From IMG/VR virus record IMGVR_UViG_3300030104_000277, positions 1 to 23,554 of that record: a stretch of 23,554 nucleotides of DNA. The stretch is one strand, 5' to 3'. Every line of letters starts with the position of its first letter. Position 1 is the stretch's first letter. Positions 22,076 through 23,554 of the stretch are shown here, piece after piece. Under the pieces are notes generated by a model, which was given only the letters and a program-made list of their open reading frames with translations, searched no databases and was not told where the DNA came from. The position numbers and the translations under genes are program-made. The DNA comes from a virus.

Positions 22076-23554
22076 TGAAAAGATTAGGATTAATTTTTTT
22101 ACTGTTAATTAGTGCAAATATATCTGCTCAGTATATTTACGAATCTAATCAAGATTTATTTGATTTAACTAATCAATCTAATACAACAAATTTAAATAGC
22201 GGTGATGACCAACTATCTGCTGCTTTTAATTTAGATTTTACGTTTCAGTTGTATGATAATTCTTATACATCTGCACGTATGGCAACTAATGGTTGTCTAC
22301 ATTTTGGGTTAGGAACTGGCAATGTAAATTTTAATAATTACTGCGGTGACTATACCCCTGACCCACTGCCCCAATACACTAATACACTGTTTCCTTTTTG
22401 GACTGACTTAATACGAGATGGTGGGTCACAAATGTTAGCTAAGAATTTTAGCGATAAATCTGTATTTGGTTGGTATGATTTAAGAGAATTTAATCGTGCT
22501 AATTCAGACAATAGTTTTGAAGTTATACTTTGGACTGATAGCACTTTTGAGTTTCGTTATGGTGAATTAGATGTTATAAACCATGATGTCTTGATAGGTG
22601 AACAAGGTAATTCATCGCAGATTTATATGTACCTTTTTCATGACGAGTGTTCCACAGGCACAACAAATGTTTCAGGTACATGTGTCAATATTAATTGGAA
22701 CAATACCGTTGCTAATAGTTTATTAGAAAACGGTGGGTCATTGTATGGCAGTAATCTAGATTGTAGTGACCCTTTAAATGATTCGGCATGTCCGGGTTAT
22801 TGGGAAGCTTTTGATGATTTACAATGTGATTTAGACCCACAGTATGCACCCTCTTGTCCGGGCTATAGCTTTGAAAATGACATTGGCTATTTTGTATTAG
22901 AAGAAGATTTTGGTTATACCGAAGAATATGAACAAGACCAATTAGGGTATGACGAAGATTATGAAACAGAACAGTTTGGATATTCTGATGATTGGCTTGA
23001 AGATGATGGGCAATTTTTAGGACAAGAACCAATTGAAGACTGGCTTGAACCTGAAACTATATTTACTGAAGAGGGTCTTATAGTTTTAGAAGAGTATGAT
23101 AGCATGAACGAAGAGGTCTACATAGACTTTGATGTTCAACCGTTTGATGATGAGCCTATGTTAATAGCTTTACCATCGATTGAATATGACCCATTACAAC
23201 GTTTAAATGTTCTTGATACTAGAGAATTAGTAGACTTGTATGAATTTGAAACAATAATTAGAGACGAGATATTAAATGAAGAAGAAATTAATGACGTGGC
23301 TTTTGAAGACTTCGAAGAAATTGAAGAATGGTTTGAAGAAGAGTTGGAAACAATTTCACAAGATGATGAAGTCATCGAGATTGTCCAAAATAGTGAACAA
23401 CCTCTATCCGAAATCGAAGAAGAACAAGAAGTCATAGAAGAGATAGCCGAAGCCGACCCCACAATCAGAGAGGAAGGAGGTCGAAGTAACATGGATATGA
23501 ATGTTGCTATGTCTATTGTGGCTAATACTATAACAACTGCTGTTAACAGTGTGA
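22075..23554 (+). CDS. Exported protein with nidogen-like domain and acidic C-terminal half (partial, GTG start)
   Basis: The frame opens at GTG overlapping the previous stop (TAGTG) and runs without a stop to the window edge, 493 codons. A signal peptide follows (MKRLGLIFLLLISANISA, cleavage after residue 18). Residues 50-195 resemble a NIDO (nidogen-like) domain: SARMATNGCLHFG, LPQYTNTLFPFWTDLI, SVFGWYDLRE, NSFEVILWTDSTFEFRYG. Residues 230-264 are Cys-rich with two CPGY motifs around YWEAFDDLQCDLDPQYAPS. From about 274 to 465 the sequence is extremely rich in Glu and Asp, with FGYTEEYE/LGYDEDYE repeats. The end visible here (MDMNVAMSIVANTITTAVNS) looks helical. It is the second exported protein in a row. 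Adhesion or a role at the host surface is inferred from the domain; I know of no proven function. Confidence 0.75.
   Translation, partial: MKRLGLIFLLLISANISAQYIYESNQDLFDLTNQSNTTNLNSGDDQLSAAFNLDFTFQLYDNSYTSARMATNGCLHFGLGTGNVNFNNYCGDYTPDPLPQYTNTLFPFWTDLIRDGGSQMLAKNFSDKSVFGWYDLREFNRANSDNSFEVILWTDSTFEFRYGELDVINHDVLIGEQGNSSQIYMYLFHDECSTGTTNVSGTCVNINWNNTVANSLLENGGSLYGSNLDCSDPLNDSACPGYWEAFDDLQCDLDPQYAPSCPGYSFENDIGYFVLEEDFGYTEEYEQDQLGYDEDYETEQFGYSDDWLEDDGQFLGQEPIEDWLEPETIFTEEGLIVLEEYDSMNEEVYIDFDVQPFDDEPMLIALPSIEYDPLQRLNVLDTRELVDLYEFETIIRDEILNEEEINDVAFEDFEEIEEWFEEELETISQDDEVIEIVQNSEQPLSEIEEEQEVIEEIAEADPTIREEGGRSNMDMNVAMSIVANTITTAVNSV
22222..22659 (+). other. Nidogen-like (NIDO) domain
   Basis: The region shows the NIDO order: a strand with ATNG.L.FG, then LP...T.L.PFW.DL, a V.GWY strand and a F.V.L..D...F.YG strand. 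NIDO domains are extracellular in animals and occur in some bacterial surface proteins. The match is by motif order, read by eye. Confidence 0.55.
22894..23470 (+). repeat. Acidic repeat-rich region of the exported protein
   Basis: About 190 codons are dominated by GAA, GAT and GAC. The first part has spaced GY[TD]E motifs about ten residues apart; later it becomes long Glu runs broken by Ile, Phe and Trp (EEIEEWFEEELE type). Confidence 0.8.

Noticed and set aside
22350-23492. Antisense frames opposite the last gene
   Set aside because: The + strand frame is open for 493 codons with a signal peptide and recognisable motifs; the antisense products are low-complexity Ser-rich shadows.
1-23554. 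tRNA, rRNA, integrase or attachment site
   Set aside because: None seen on either strand by eye; nearly all bases are in coding frames. A short tRNA could only be excluded with a covariance-model scan.

Overview
This window looks like the late (virion and lysis) region of an AT-rich marine tailed phage, most likely a podovirus. All supported genes are on the + strand, packed end to end, often with overlapping stop and start codons (TAATG, ATGA, TAGTG). The evidence is gene order and protein content: the end of a coat protein, a terminator, a tail adaptor-like gene, fibre genes with C-terminal S74 chaperone domains, a nozzle-like gene, a set of long helical internal virion (ejection) proteins ending in a T7 gp16-sized protein, a three-segment holin-like protein, and exported proteins of types I associate with uncultured marine phages. 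The closest overall type I can name is the HMO-2011-like/pelagiphage group of alphaproteobacterial phages. This is inference from gene style, not a search result, and the host is not determined.

Layout. (1) 1-330: C-terminal end of the coat protein, then a strong UUCG-loop terminator. (2) 333-756: three very small genes, two of them strongly basic. (3) 756-6069: adaptor-like gene and nozzle-like gene, separated by a fibre cassette (lectin-like fibre, 62-residue partner, S74 fibre, 118-residue partner). (4) 6073-10630: a 1437-residue fibre with two blocks of a 13-residue repeat and an S74 chaperone, then a small one-segment membrane/coiled-coil protein. (5) 10636-20363: five ejection-type proteins of 688, 328, 267, 611 and 1331 residues. 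The last carries a GH24 lysozyme domain at its C-terminus. The 328-residue protein appears to start at a non-standard ATA codon behind a perfect Shine-Dalgarno sequence. (6) 20363-21039: an 80-residue unknown and a holin-like protein. (7) 21053-23554: two genes with Sec-type signal peptides, one with a 159-residue Asn/Thr repeat, the other (GTG start, running off the end) with a nidogen-like domain and a very acidic C-terminal half.

How it fits together. Coat, adaptor, nozzle and fibres build the particle and recognise the host. The helical proteins and the tethered lysozyme probably leave the head at infection to open a channel through the envelope. The holin-like protein would act at lysis. 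The two exported proteins have no known job; they are the least explained part of the window. No stretch longer than 300 bases lacks a gene. I saw no tRNA, rRNA, CRISPR array, insertion sequence, integrase or attachment site.
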